From Candidatus Sumerlaeia bacterium (lineage in GTDB: Bacteria; Sumerlaeota; Sumerlaeia; SLMS01), in NCBI GenBank assembly GCA_020831705.1, contig JAFIGB010000139.1, forward strand, positions 1 through 38,253: a DNA stretch of 38,253 bases, given 5' to 3'. The position numbers and the translations under genes are program-made. The notes under the pieces were generated by a model. It did not search any database and was not told where the DNA came from. It worked only from the letters and a program-made list of their open reading frames with translations. Positions 18,101 to 26,456 of this stretch are shown in pieces (the first letter of the stretch is position 1; each line of letters starts with the position of its first letter).

Positions 18101-19831
18101 GATTGCCGGCTGCAGTTCCCCCCCGTCAAGCATGTCGTCGATGAGCAGTCGCGATGCATCCACCGTGGGAAGCGGTGCCTCCGTCGGTTTCGCTGCCGCC
18201 TCCTCCAATGCGGAACGCCACGCCACCATGTCATTTCCCATCCCCGGCTTGCGGAGCAATTCCGCCTCGGCGAGCCGGATGCGTGCGAGGGCGTGGGGGT
18301 AGTCGCCGGTCTGGGAGGCCAGGTTGCGCAGGGCGAAGAGACGCGCTTCGTCCTCCTCTTCACTGGCTGTTGTAATCTGGATCAGCGTCGTTGCCGCCTC
18401 GTCCAGGATTCCCTGGTCATTGATGCCGAGGGAGAAGACACCGAGAAGTGCATTCCGGGTTTCCCCTCCAAGGCCAAGGGCGTGATATGCCTGCGATTGA
18501 AGGATATAGACACGGGAAAGGAGGTCGGGGGGAAGGCGGTCGGCGTCCCCCTCAAGGAGGGTGCCACTTGTCTGGAGGGCCGCCGTGTGGTTCCCGGCCA
18601 GGTACCGCAGCCGGGCAATCTTCAGCATGACTTCCGCAGCATCCCGATCATGGCCACCAGCGGCCAGGCGACCGCGAATGTTTTGGAGGTCGGTGAGTAG
18701 ATCCTGGCGGGGTTCGAAGGGTTCCCGATTGCGACGGGAATCCAGCCACGCCTCCTCGGCCTCCGCACCGAGAATCTCCACCCGAATGCGATCCTGCTGG
18801 ATGGGCTCCACGTCACGTTCGAGGAACCGGCCTCCAAGATCGGTTATCTGCCAGTAGCGCTCGGCGCGGAAGAGAAGTTGGAGCAGGCGGATCATCCCCC
18901 TGTCACGAATCTCCGTGTCGAGGGGGCGGCGCAGGCCCTCGCGATAGAGGGCAATGGCACCCTCAAGGCCATCCTCCGTTGCCTCCAGGACACGTTCAGC
19001 CTCGGCGATGAGTTCCTCGCCGTTCCTCTCCCTGTATAGCTGGGGGTTGTCAACGTGGGCGATTTCGAAGGTGGAGCCCCATCTTCCCGAGACCAGGAAC
19101 CCCTGCCGACCATGGTGCCGTGTCAGCGAATTGCCATTCGGAATGGGAAAGGAAACCTGGCGCCATTTTTCTCCGTCCAGGACCCAGATAACCGGGTTGT
19201 CTCCATCGCCGTAGCTGCCATCACGATTGGTGTCCTCGCTGTATAGCAGGGCGGCTGATCCGTTGATGTCGAGGGCACGAACCGGATACGGGGGTGGGAC
19301 CGGGAAATAATCCGGTGCCTCGTCCAGCTCCCTGATTGTGCGTGTGGAGAGGGAGTACGCATGGTAGGCAGGTGTTTCGCCCAGGGATCCCATTCGAAAA
19401 TAAAGGGTGGAGCCGTCGCGGGAAAAGAAAGGTTGTTCCACGGCCCGTCCCCGTGGTGTCAGGCGTTCGGGGCGACCATTGGGAAAGGGTTGGATATAGA
19501 CATCGCCCAGGGCGTCCTGACGGTGGGAGATAAAGGCGAGATGACGTCCGTCCGGTGAAAAGACGGGGGAGTAGGTCCGAGCGGGATGGCGAAGGTGCGG
19601 TTGGGGAACAGTAACGCGCCCATCGGTGATGCGGGCAGCGTGTAGATTGAGAATACCGGTACGTTCCGAGGAAAAGACAAGCCAGGAACCGTTGGGCGAC
19701 ACGGTCGGTGTATAGTCATCCGCCGGAAACGGTGCCACGGTATGGACGGGTGTCTCCGTGGCGGGAACCGGCCCCGGCAATGCCGCCAGGAGCAGGATCA
19801 CCAGGGTGGGGTGGAGGTGTCGCCGGATCAT
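12125..19831 (-). CDS. Giant secreted beta-propeller / TPR / CHAT (caspase-like) protein
   Basis: Starts at the ATG at 19831 (MIRRHLHPTLVILLLAALPGPVPATETP), with GGAGG five bases upstream and a 4-bp ATGA overlap with the lipoprotein gene. The track start at 19912 lies inside that gene. The product is 2568 residues: a signal peptide (~1-25), PD40/TolB-type propeller blades (SPNGSWLVFSS, SPDGRHLAFIS, SRDGSTLYFRM, ~30-240), then some 1900 residues of helical, mostly degenerate TPR repeats. These become canonical near the end (AYSLRNIGITLTLAGKPGEAIEPLREAVRLT). A C-terminal CHAT domain follows. Its catalytic dyad is intact: His in HIASHGEF (~2432) and Cys in SACQTGLG (~2479). It should be an exported scaffold carrying a cysteine protease. 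No membrane anchor is seen after the signal peptide. The target is unknown; the operon points to envelope work. Confidence 0.9.
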   Translation of the reverse strand: MIRRHLHPTLVILLLAALPGPVPATETPVHTVAPFPADDYTPTVSPNGSWLVFSSERTGILNLHAARITDGRVTVPQPHLRHPARTYSPVFSPDGRHLAFISHRQDALGDVYIQPFPNGRPERLTPRGRAVEQPFFSRDGSTLYFRMGSLGETPAYHAYSLSTRTIRELDEAPDYFPVPPPYPVRALDINGSAALLYSEDTNRDGSYGDGDNPVIWVLDGEKWRQVSFPIPNGNSLTRHHGRQGFLVSGRWGSTFEIAHVDNPQLYRERNGEELIAEAERVLEATEDGLEGAIALYREGLRRPLDTEIRDRGMIRLLQLLFRAERYWQITDLGGRFLERDVEPIQQDRIRVEILGAEAEEAWLDSRRNREPFEPRQDLLTDLQNIRGRLAAGGHDRDAAEVMLKIARLRYLAGNHTAALQTSGTLLEGDADRLPPDLLSRVYILQSQAYHALGLGGETRNALLGVFSLGINDQGILDEAATTLIQITTASEEEDEARLFALRNLASQTGDYPHALARIRLAEAELLRKPGMGNDMVAWRSALEEAAAKPTEAPLPTVDASRLLIDDMLDGGELQPAIRRLHELEQALEPLGGAARYTGLARLRERIIFHYLETARRQALLGDWALARATWNQLLEYDPGNIEAWRGHIQSLETRPDLLKEAIAEYRSASRARGATGLDHYKYGLAVSYEDPLSRRALSSIRRAIGMDDSPYYLLTEGFLLEQRFLLSRERGRPRTQYLEEAMDSYERAMNMVNPERQQQLHADLLLNSANTSLGLDQYIRAHDLYTRRQDTGVSFVDPRTEMMYHWNAGIAAYRAMYSDQSARHFEQALERLDRLEEQDKLTKDQVSQARLELLGRRALALRDRDPGSREAERLFESLAELHPSNSLAAARSWRNVAFVREYRANTITDVDQRRSLLLEARRAAQRSLEMLDEPGLIPDVSVTRRSALFEFTTVVSDQGGRSEAFTTGEERALLRALMARVSQSLGERREAIDMFEAQIAARHEGPDLTPYEASMRSVTSHRLAGESLRSGDIQRAVQAAVDGLSFSRVESGNVEVLDVNGATHHLLRLGEILNTSPELKTTIPASALWMLDTPTDSPLAWSTLGEAARALLAYEPAGQIEGGPPPAAESPVYTARLLHLMTLVDVHRLEGLLMSVPDGGLAMVDHLARVRSLGDEIYKKSARIRRIASEFATPVELRRISLASHLVDHRVAVLTGEEEERRDEFIQKALNYTDASGQLHLRWWVRIRAGLAETNSERALGFLGEGLDDLVRVPSRLLIGSQAPPWQLLDRAEERHVRTLVEQGDLLDAWTATDQWRIARLSWLAELHDPAARTPRERSWQARFLAKREEWRSTQRRLQQFLPESTAESFSLRVQAARQRDELRTLLEEGRQEALRIVDWYAPEQGGFDTAGLLFDLPRVTEHPPSLVLHRDFPGGRLLVVYHEDETEEVIDDYTSLPAEGDLFVLGDPLPDEERSINLLSSFLITRSSLSMRPVDEMVTIKADGVLPGDHGLASHLAFETPVIARGYTPSTWYPSRGARSLRGIFNAVQDVERATVSVADDGNFSLWEMQGVRLALAAHLEAIGVTEAMLDDSRWIGLMLDASANPEEARFAWEEQLGRWVELREQPASSLKAVILERIAYLSEVIGETTDLAAIYGVLADTRGELGQWRSAMWAQERAAEILVEEDADPAEIAAAYGRLGDAASRSRNWPVAFPAYESAIDLAIQLGNEDMELSLLGRKADARESEGDFDSALVTARELAARYEMFSPANQVGEHLRAARILRVYQSRYQDALEELETGAMAAMMVADQEPLLLFEISIDRARVLQALALFDLAMDELDMLEFQVEELRAFDPDGDFSRQLAEIELERANTSWLRSDYREAFASLQEVLRLAGSIDEMDDIRIAHLNASGLTYWAVNDYTRAMSELEAALEVANRVGYADLIATTHNNIGLVYRSEGRYDEAMTQFQTALQTDRDQLNRWGEAYSLRNIGITLTLAGKPGEAIEPLREAVRLTREIGDRLNETKAITALADALLDVGDLDGAREAFQEAEMLAAITPVPEMHWRSLFGLGRERIAAGRANEALDYLLRAIDVVDFMRASIRIEEFQDGFLLDKQDLYDTTILALLNEGEIIRAFEASEKARGRNFIDLIGNRMNALGDVEDAQDRQRAEELRDRITSLQAQLASAAIEDRPPIEAELDRARIENEGFLMDLRERNPQLASFVRVDPATVPEIQAMLQERTGLLVYHILPEELVVFLLSNNDLSHHRIPVSGEAITRLVAQTRVGIQNIENVERPLTELSQYLVAPILGELASYDRLGIVPHRELHLLPFSALYAGPGENIIDRVALFYTPSASLLQFTMGRRGERRGTSRVLSLGNPELPGGAMDLPFAQKEAERLVFDFETVTLRTGSEATETWLRENISQFNIIHIASHGEFDPDEPLESALLLAPDGEGEDGRLTAADIFSMDIQADLITLSACQTGLGRISVGDDVIGLNRAFVYAGTRQILSTLWRVDDLSTAILFKYFYREVGTHDHAEALRRSQIRLRSRPEFQHPAHWSSVVLSGDWE

Positions 19832-20457
19832 TTCACCCTCCAACGGCCATCGCGCTCCTGCACGTAGGAACTTGTCGGAGCCGCCTGCTGGTTCAATGTG
19901 GCAAGGATCCACGCGACATCGCCGCGGTCGCTTTCAGCCACTCCGGGAGTTGTTTGCATCAGCCGGTTCAGGATCACCTCGCGGTCCCGATTTTCCTCCT
20001 CAATAATCTGACGAACAATTGGTTCCTGAAGGGGCCAATCCTCGGGAGGTTCCGGGTTGAGGGTCAACATGCCGTCGTTCCCCTCGCGGACGACCCGGGC
20101 CGTCAGCAGGACGTCCAGATCATCACGGTTATAGCGTCGATTGTTCAGTGCCCGCATCACTTCCGCCTGGCTGCCTGTCATGGCCGGTGGCTCGATGATG
20201 TTCCCATCCGGGTCGACGGCGCGAACCGAGGAGAAGGTGGTCAGGTCACGACCGATCTCCTCGTAGGTTCCAAGGACCTGGCGTTCCAGTGCTGTTTGTT
20301 CCCCAACGAAGACGAGGTTCACCCCAAAGAGTTGACCGCCGCACCCCCCAAGGAGGGGAAGCATGGCGACAAGGCCGACAAGGATGCATGACTTCCAGAC
20401 ATGGCGTCCGGTGTTGTGGCTGATTGTGTCTATCATGGTGGGCTCCATTCTCTTCAT
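19828..20457 (-). CDS. Outer-membrane lipoprotein, YdbL/DUF1318-like (tentative)
   Basis: A 209-residue product. The ATG at 20457 overlaps the AsmA-like stop by ATGA and has GGAGG seven bases upstream, inside the end of that gene. A long basic n-region leads to a hydrophobic core and the lipobox LLGGC, with the acylated Cys at about residue 39. The mature part, QLFGVNLVFVGEQTALERQVLGTYEEIGRDLTTFSSVRAVDPDGN, resembles DUF1318 as in E. coli YdbL, as far as I can judge without a search. The tail includes QQAAPTSSYVQERDGRW. Position right after an AsmA/YdbH-like gene matches ydbH-ynbE-ydbL, where the lipoprotein partner completes or regulates the intermembrane bridge. The family call is inference. 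Confidence 0.7.
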   Translation of the reverse strand: MKRMEPTMIDTISHNTGRHVWKSCILVGLVAMLPLLGGCGGQLFGVNLVFVGEQTALERQVLGTYEEIGRDLTTFSSVRAVDPDGNIIEPPAMTGSQAEVMRALNNRRYNRDDLDVLLTARVVREGNDGMLTLNPEPPEDWPLQEPIVRQIIEEENRDREVILNRLMQTTPGVAESDRGDVAWILATLNQQAAPTSSYVQERDGRWRVK

Positions 20458-23400
20458 TGGTGTTCCTCCAGCAAGTCGATGAGCATGAGGAGGTAATCGC
20501 GGACGAGGGCGCTGGAAAGTTCCGAGGCGTCCTCCAGCGCGGGTCTCAGGTAGTTGCCAATATGAAGGCGCTCCAGCAGGGGAATACGGTAGGTAATCCC
20601 GCCGGGGCTTGCCATGGTGACTCCAATGTTGATCAGGCCGCCGCGCAATTCAATGTCCACCCCATCCGGGCGGCTGAACTGAAGGGCAGCAAGCACCGCC
20701 TGGGCGCCGGGGACGCCTCCATCCTCGTTGGCATTGCGCAACGCACCGCGGAGGACTTCCGCCTCGATGCGGCTGATGTCGAGGCGAATGAAGATATCCT
20801 CCAGATATTCAACCAGCCGGGAATCAGGGCTTTGCAACCCCTCCTGAATGCGCACGACAAACGGGAACCGAAGCGTTCCGAAGATGTCTACTTCCCGTCG
20901 TTCCTGCGGTGTATTACCAAGGACGGGAAGGAAAACGGCGGCGTCGAGTCCGGTCAGGGAAAAATCTCCGAAAAGCTGCTGGGTGCCCCGCCGTTCCTCC
21001 AACTCGCCGTGCATGGCAAAGGTACCACCGAGGAAGGATTCAGCACGGCCAAGGATCGAAAAACGGCCCCGATCGTCCAGTACCGTGATGATCGCATTTT
21101 CAATCACCGCCTCCATGGCGGGCGCAGCATAACTGGCACGGCCAAGGTTTAGTACCCCGGTATTGCGCCGTGGTGGTGTTGGGGGAATTCCGGGCAGGAA
21201 AAAGGAACGCTCGAAGTTCATCGTGCTAGACAGATCATTCACCAGCGTCGTGTCGTTGTGGCGCAACGAAATATCCGCGAAGTTTTGTGTATAGAACAGG
21301 CGCGCCCGTGCTCCCTGCGTCATGCTGTATCCGACGGCGATCTCGGCGGATCCGGAAGCCTCCTGCAGGTACCCCGCTGCGGCAATCGGAGCAAGTTCCT
21401 GGCGAAAGCGCATGGAGAACGATCCGGGAATCCGGTCCATGAGTAGCAATATATCCCCGAGCTCCATGATGGGGATGGGCTTGACGTCATCAGGTCGCCC
21501 GGACGGGTGGAAGTTGTCCAGGTGGGCCTCGACGACCAGGTCGGTGCCCAGCCCCTCGGACTTCACTGAAAACTCCTCGATGGTGATGGACGCCTGCTTT
21601 TCCAGCGGCATGGTTCCCGTGCGGCGGGCGTTCACAACCATACCTGATGAGATGGGAATGGTCATTCCCCCGCCATCATCGCCCGCCGGGGGAATCAATG
21701 TAAGATCATTGTGGAGGGAAAAACGCAGCAGGTCGGGATCAAAGGCGAAGGCCAGCTTGGATTCCAGGCCGCGTATATCCACCGCCTCATTGGCAATATG
21801 GCCCTCCTCGATGGCTCCATCGACCCTGATCGCGTAATCCCGGATCGGCAGGTCCGACCCTTCGGCAGTTCCAAGTGTCAGGGAGATATCGCCGTTCGAT
21901 GTCACCAGGCCGGCCAGGTCAACGGGCACCATGGCTCCGAGAAGTTCCGCCACCATGGACAGATCCAGGCGGACAAGGTTATAGTCCGCGACCATGGACG
22001 ATTGTTCCATATTATAGACAAGGTTGGCGATGAAGTCCAGGCCGCCGCCCAGGTCAAAAGTCAGGTCGCGGACCTCCACCCGGGACATGTCACCGGGAAG
22101 GCTTATCTTTGCGCCAAGGCCACCATCGGGGATGAACAGGGGTTCCTGTCCTTCCATGGCAACGGCCAGCGCCTCCCACCGGAGGGCGGGGATGTCCGCC
22201 GTGATGGAGCCATCCGTGCCGATCTCCACCCTGTTCTCAAGCAGAAGGCCGATGCCCTCGAAAAATTCCCCCATCACGCCGCCAATGCGGACGTGTCCCT
22301 CGTCGAGAACCGTATAGACAATCTCCTCGCCCAGGGTGACGTCCACAACGAAGCGATGGTCGACCTCCAGCCCGTCCATGAGAAGTTCCATGGGAAAGGC
22401 GAGGAGAAGCTGGGGGGTGTCGTTGAACAGGGCCATCTCCACCCGGGCGGTGCCGTCCATCACCTCACCCATGGTCAGGTCGGCAATGACCGTCCCGCCA
22501 AGGGTGGTTTCCCCGTCGAGGGCTTCCAGCAGCACCCCGGCCTCCTCGAGGATGAGATATCCAAGGTCGAGAAGCCCCCCGTGGTCGAGGGTCAGTAGGG
22601 GCGCCATGTCGACCCTGACGCGATCGCCCTCCATGGCAAGGGAGCCGGTCATGGCAAACGCCAATGCCTTTTCCAGGAGGACGTCCAGTTTGTCTATTTC
22701 GACGGCAACGGAATCCTCCCCAAGGATCGCCCGCAGGGCCGTCTGGATCCCCCACGATTCCAGGAGGATTCCCTGTTGCTCCAACATGGCGGAGAAATAC
22801 TGGTCCGGTTCCAGACCAAGGGAAACCTCCCACGATTCGGCATTCGCCTGCCCTGCATGTATATCCAGATGAAGTCCACCCTCCAGAAGCACCATGCCCG
22901 GTTCGACGAAATGATCGATCCATCGTTCCTGGAGCAGGGCGAGATCCTTCAGGCCAAGGTGAAGCCGCACATCACTTATGAGGTCATCCTTCAGGGCAAG
23001 AATGCCATCCAGCTCAAGGAGATCTGTTTGTATATCCCAGGTGGCATCAATGTCGAAGGGCTCCATGAGGCGTGCCTGAAGGGTCACGTGGAGGGAATCC
23101 TCCATTGTTCCCTCGGGAAGGAAGGCGGATCGCAGGAAGAAATCCTGCAGGGCAAGGACCATATCCGCGTTGATTGTCCTCCCTGCACCGCGCGCCTCCA
23201 GATTGCCCTCCAATTTGCCGATCAAATCAACGAGGACCGGTTCCAGGACGATGTTGGTGCTGGCGAATTTTTCCAGTCCCTCCAGGGAGACGTCCCACTC
23301 CGCCGTGGCTGTATAGACCTTGGCCCCGTAATGTTCAAACATGCCATGGAGGCTGGCGAAGGCCGGAAAGTCCAGCTGCCAGCGGCCGGATTGCTCCTCC

Positions 23401-24926
23401 GATGAGGCGAAAAGCTCCTCCAGTTGGAGGTGCATCGAAAGCCCCGCCAGGTTCACGGTGTCTGCTGTTCTAAGCATGGCCGCGGGGGGAACCAACCCGG
23501 GGTTCAACTTCCAGGTTCCGGGGAGGATTTCCAGGGACAAGCTGCCGTCTTCCACCTTCTCCAGATCCACCAGATTCCCCGCTGCCGTGAGCAGCACATC
23601 CAGATCGCCCCGGGCGGGAATCAGATCACGGAAGGTCGTCTTGTCGGCCAACTCGATCGCCTTGGCGGCTGAAAACTGAAAGTCAAATTTGAAGGGGGAT
23701 GATCCATTCGATTCTTCGAGGAGCGACGCGGTGGCTTGCATCCAATCCGCGTCCAGATCCAGTGACGCCGCTCGTGGCATGAGTTCCTTCGAGTCCACGT
23801 CCGACACCACCTTGAGGCGGATGGGCGGCATGACCAGTTCGGAGTCCTCGGCGGCAAAGGCGGGAAGTGCCACATCCTCGACATCCAGCGAGAGGTGAAC
23901 GGGGGTCGCTCCGTTGCTCAGGTGACCCATGAAGATGGTGTAACGAATTTCCCCCGCCGTGGGGATGTGGTGCCCCTGGTCGAACAGCGAGGCCAACGGT
24001 TCCAGGGCGGGAAGGGTCACCTTCCAATTGGCGACGAGGCCTTCATCATCCGCCTCGGCACCAAAATCGAAAACATTCGCCCGCCCCCCTGCATCCAGAA
24101 AACCGGTCAACTTGAAGGCGGAAAAATCCAGTTCATCCCCCCGACTCCAATTGGAGAGCGTCGTGGCGAATTCCAGAGGGACCTCGTCGCGCCCATTTCC
24201 CAAAATACCGGCGAAGCGCATCCCAAGGGGTGCCTCATCACCGGGCCATCCCAGGTAGAAGGTGCCATTGTGGATCGTCACCTTCGGTGCCGGGCTCCCC
24301 TCCATGCGGTCGTCCCAGGTCACGTCGATGTGGTTGACCCGCAAATCCATGGAAAGATTTTTCACCGGAAGGAGCATCCGGGGAAGCAGCTGGGCGAGAT
24401 CAAGGACGAACGGCTCGCCCGGTTCGATGGGTTGGGGTGGCGGGGGAGCAGGATCCTCCTCCCCGGGCGGCGGGATGAAGGCATCGAAATTGAAGGTGCC
24501 ATCCTCAAACCGCGTGGCGTGGACGGTGATGCTTTCCACATGGAGGGGGCCGGGGCGTGCCGCTCCTGTGACAAGGGGGACAATCCCCTTGGTCAGTGCA
24601 ATTCCATGAATTTCAAGAAACCTGGCGGCCGGGTCATCGGCATCCAGATTTTCGTCCCGCAAGGTCACCCGACCGACGGCAACGGGTGCCCACCAGCCGA
24701 GACTGATCTTTTCGATTTCCACGGTTCCGGGGAAGATGCCGCTGACCTGACGGGAGATCACCCCTTCAATGGGGAGGAGGGATATGATGGTGGGCAGGGA
24801 AAGAAGGAGGAGAAACAGGGCCACAAAGGCCCAAGCAAGCCCCCGCAGGAGACGCTTCCAAAGGGGCCTGCGGGCAGGCCCCTTTGGTGGACGCTTTTCA
24901 GCAGTGACGGGCGGTGTATCGGGCAC
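20454..24926 (-). CDS. AsmA/YdbH-like bridge-type lipid transport protein, 1490 residues
   Basis: A GTG start at 24926 has GGAGAAAG upstream. After a basic Pro-rich head, one N-terminal membrane helix (LAWAFVALFLLLLSLPTIISLL, ~30-52) anchors it in the inner membrane. The next residues, ISRQVSGIFPGTVEIEKISLGWWAPVAVGRVTLRD, are the typical AsmA-superfamily opening. The remainder is long, beta-rich and repetitive with alternating hydrophobics, as expected of the taco-shaped groove of TamB, YhdP and YdbH. The last ~300 residues (GVLNLGRASYAAPAMEAVIENAIITVLDDRGRFSILGRAESFLGG and on) resemble the C-terminal DctA-YdbH region. Proposed role: span the periplasm and move phospholipid to the outer membrane. 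It is longer than E. coli YdbH (about 880 residues), nearer TamB/YhdP length. Confidence 0.8.
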   Translation of the reverse strand: MPDTPPVTAEKRPPKGPARRPLWKRLLRGLAWAFVALFLLLLSLPTIISLLPIEGVISRQVSGIFPGTVEIEKISLGWWAPVAVGRVTLRDENLDADDPAARFLEIHGIALTKGIVPLVTGAARPGPLHVESITVHATRFEDGTFNFDAFIPPPGEEDPAPPPPQPIEPGEPFVLDLAQLLPRMLLPVKNLSMDLRVNHIDVTWDDRMEGSPAPKVTIHNGTFYLGWPGDEAPLGMRFAGILGNGRDEVPLEFATTLSNWSRGDELDFSAFKLTGFLDAGGRANVFDFGAEADDEGLVANWKVTLPALEPLASLFDQGHHIPTAGEIRYTIFMGHLSNGATPVHLSLDVEDVALPAFAAEDSELVMPPIRLKVVSDVDSKELMPRAASLDLDADWMQATASLLEESNGSSPFKFDFQFSAAKAIELADKTTFRDLIPARGDLDVLLTAAGNLVDLEKVEDGSLSLEILPGTWKLNPGLVPPAAMLRTADTVNLAGLSMHLQLEELFASSEEQSGRWQLDFPAFASLHGMFEHYGAKVYTATAEWDVSLEGLEKFASTNIVLEPVLVDLIGKLEGNLEARGAGRTINADMVLALQDFFLRSAFLPEGTMEDSLHVTLQARLMEPFDIDATWDIQTDLLELDGILALKDDLISDVRLHLGLKDLALLQERWIDHFVEPGMVLLEGGLHLDIHAGQANAESWEVSLGLEPDQYFSAMLEQQGILLESWGIQTALRAILGEDSVAVEIDKLDVLLEKALAFAMTGSLAMEGDRVRVDMAPLLTLDHGGLLDLGYLILEEAGVLLEALDGETTLGGTVIADLTMGEVMDGTARVEMALFNDTPQLLLAFPMELLMDGLEVDHRFVVDVTLGEEIVYTVLDEGHVRIGGVMGEFFEGIGLLLENRVEIGTDGSITADIPALRWEALAVAMEGQEPLFIPDGGLGAKISLPGDMSRVEVRDLTFDLGGGLDFIANLVYNMEQSSMVADYNLVRLDLSMVAELLGAMVPVDLAGLVTSNGDISLTLGTAEGSDLPIRDYAIRVDGAIEEGHIANEAVDIRGLESKLAFAFDPDLLRFSLHNDLTLIPPAGDDGGGMTIPISSGMVVNARRTGTMPLEKQASITIEEFSVKSEGLGTDLVVEAHLDNFHPSGRPDDVKPIPIMELGDILLLMDRIPGSFSMRFRQELAPIAAAGYLQEASGSAEIAVGYSMTQGARARLFYTQNFADISLRHNDTTLVNDLSSTMNFERSFFLPGIPPTPPRRNTGVLNLGRASYAAPAMEAVIENAIITVLDDRGRFSILGRAESFLGGTFAMHGELEERRGTQQLFGDFSLTGLDAAVFLPVLGNTPQERREVDIFGTLRFPFVVRIQEGLQSPDSRLVEYLEDIFIRLDISRIEAEVLRGALRNANEDGGVPGAQAVLAALQFSRPDGVDIELRGGLINIGVTMASPGGITYRIPLLERLHIGNYLRPALEDASELSSALVRDYLLMLIDLLEEHQ

Positions 24927-24957
24927 CTTTAACTTTCTCCAGGCGGGTGCCGGAGAT

Positions 24958-25869
24958 TCATCGGTTCCTTACGACGGCGGTGGCCCGACTGAATCTGTCG
25001 GCAGCCCTTCCCCCTTGATGGGCGTCAAGCCCTGTTGCTTGAAGGTGGCTGTTGATACGATTCAGACGATCACGAAGGGGTGGGTGGGTCGACGTCAGCC
25101 AGCCCCCGCCGGTTCGGGTTCGTGGGCTTGCCATTGTTTCCAGAAAGCGGGGAAGCCCGGTGGGATCATATCCCGCCGTTGCGGCCAACTCGATCCCGAG
25201 GGCATCCGCCTCGTATTCCATGGAGCGATCGAATCCCTTTTCGAAAAGGGTTTCCATCCCCAGGTCCACGGCGGCGGAATACCGGGAAATGTTGTCATCG
25301 ATGGTCACGGCGGCCAGATCGGTGAGGCCGCCAAAAAAGTCCGCCCGCTGGATCATGGAAACCATGTGGCGCTGGGTGATGTGGGCGATTTCATGGGCCA
25401 GCACACCGGCCAGCTGGGCCTCATCCTCCATCCGCTGCAACAGTCCCGCGGTGACAAAGACAGAACCACCAGGGCAGGCCCATGCGGTGACATCATCGTG
25501 GTCGGAAACGATGAAGACCCAGGGAAGTTCCGGGCGATCGGAATACCGGGCGACCGTCAAGCCAACATTGTTGACGTAGCGCTGAAGATCCATGTCGGGG
25601 TGGATACCGCCATAACGTGTGACGGACTTGAGGGCGATGCCCTCGCCGAGGGTGATCTCGGTCTCGTCGGGCATATTGCCCCGTGCCGCTGTAACACGGG
25701 TGGCGGCTTCTCCGGCGCGCCGTGCCCGTTCGTCGTCCACACCACCGATACGCATGCCAGCTTCAGTCATCTGGCCCAGTTGGGTGGCGGATACGCCATT
25801 GCCTCCGCAGCCTGCGACAAAGGCTCCAAGGAGGGTGAGCATCATCAGGGAAAGGAGTGGGGTTTTCAT
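24958..25869 (-). CDS. M48-family zinc metalloprotease lipoprotein (BepA/LoiP-like)
   Basis: A 303-residue product with signal peptide and lipobox FVAGC (Cys21). The peptidase unit has AWACPGGSVFVTAGLL, the zinc motif HEIAH at 159-163 (AGVLAHEIAHITQRH) and the third-ligand region EYEAD (~218-222). All catalytic residues are present. A final STHPPLRDRLNRI element is also family-typical. Unlike BepA it has no C-terminal TPRs. BepA and LoiP act in outer-membrane protein quality control, so this one probably trims or degrades envelope proteins. Its ATG overlaps the SH3b stop by ATGA, and the AsmA-like gene begins 31 bp beyond its stop, so it belongs to the same transcript. Confidence 0.92.
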   Translation of the reverse strand: MKTPLLSLMMLTLLGAFVAGCGGNGVSATQLGQMTEAGMRIGGVDDERARRAGEAATRVTAARGNMPDETEITLGEGIALKSVTRYGGIHPDMDLQRYVNNVGLTVARYSDRPELPWVFIVSDHDDVTAWACPGGSVFVTAGLLQRMEDEAQLAGVLAHEIAHITQRHMVSMIQRADFFGGLTDLAAVTIDDNISRYSAAVDLGMETLFEKGFDRSMEYEADALGIELAATAGYDPTGLPRFLETMASPRTRTGGGWLTSTHPPLRDRLNRINSHLQATGLDAHQGGRAADRFSRATAVVRNR

Positions 25870-26414
25870 AATGGATCGATTCCTCCTTCAGCGGCAAAGG
25901 CATCCAGTTGGTCCCGGGTGATGCGGGCGCTCAGGTCCTTGACCTTCTTGTAGGATTCGATTGTTTCAGTGGGGACTTCTTTACCGCCCAGTTCCTCGGA
26001 GGTGGGACTGAGCCCTCGGATGGCGGTCACATTGGAGCGTTGCCCGGCCCCAAGGTCATCGCGGACGGAGAACATCCCGCCCGTTCCCCCCGTTGCAGGG
26101 GCGACATCGGTGACGTTCAGGCGGGCAATGAACCCGGTCTTTCCATTGGGTGTGCGTACCTCGTAGCGCATGCGGTCCTCGTTGATGACACGAAGGGGTG
26201 CGCCACGGTCGAGTTCGGCAACGACGGCGTCGCGGGGGCCTGTTCCGGCCCGCACCACCGTTCCGTCGCGGCGAGTATAAACAGTGACCTGTTGTTGCTG
26301 GAGGATTACCGGGATTGAAAATCTCGCTTCGAGATTCGGTTCGGTCCCTTCCTGTGGCTCCGTGCCGTGGCTGGAGAGGAGGAGGGAGCAGACTAGGAGA
26401 ATTGACGAGAACAT
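25866..26414 (-). CDS. Secreted SH3b-domain protein
   Basis: A 182-residue product from the ATG at 26414, preceded by CAGGAG. Residues 1-17 (MFSSILLVCSLLLSSHG) form a signal peptide. A bacterial SH3 domain spans about 38-105: QQVTVYTRRDGTVVRAGTGPRDAVVAELDRGAPLRVINEDRMRYEVRTPNGKTGFIARLNV. The rest is polar and ends with a helical stretch. SH3b domains bind peptidoglycan or peptides in the periplasm. It is the second gene of the six-gene unit, translationally coupled to the M48 protease, and may be its localiser or adaptor (inference). Confidence 0.85.
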   Translation of the reverse strand: MFSSILLVCSLLLSSHGTEPQEGTEPNLEARFSIPVILQQQQVTVYTRRDGTVVRAGTGPRDAVVAELDRGAPLRVINEDRMRYEVRTPNGKTGFIARLNVTDVAPATGGTGGMFSVRDDLGAGQRSNVTAIRGLSPTSEELGGKEVPTETIESYKKVKDLSARITRDQLDAFAAEGGIDPL

Positions 26415-26456
26415 ATTCTGACTCCTGCTGGTCGATTTGGAATCGCGCTGATGCGG

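Noticed and set aside
12125-19831. Type III-E CRISPR (Craspase) association for the CHAT protein
   Set aside because: No CRISPR array, cas7-11 or other cas gene is present, and the protein has a signal peptide and envelope neighbours.
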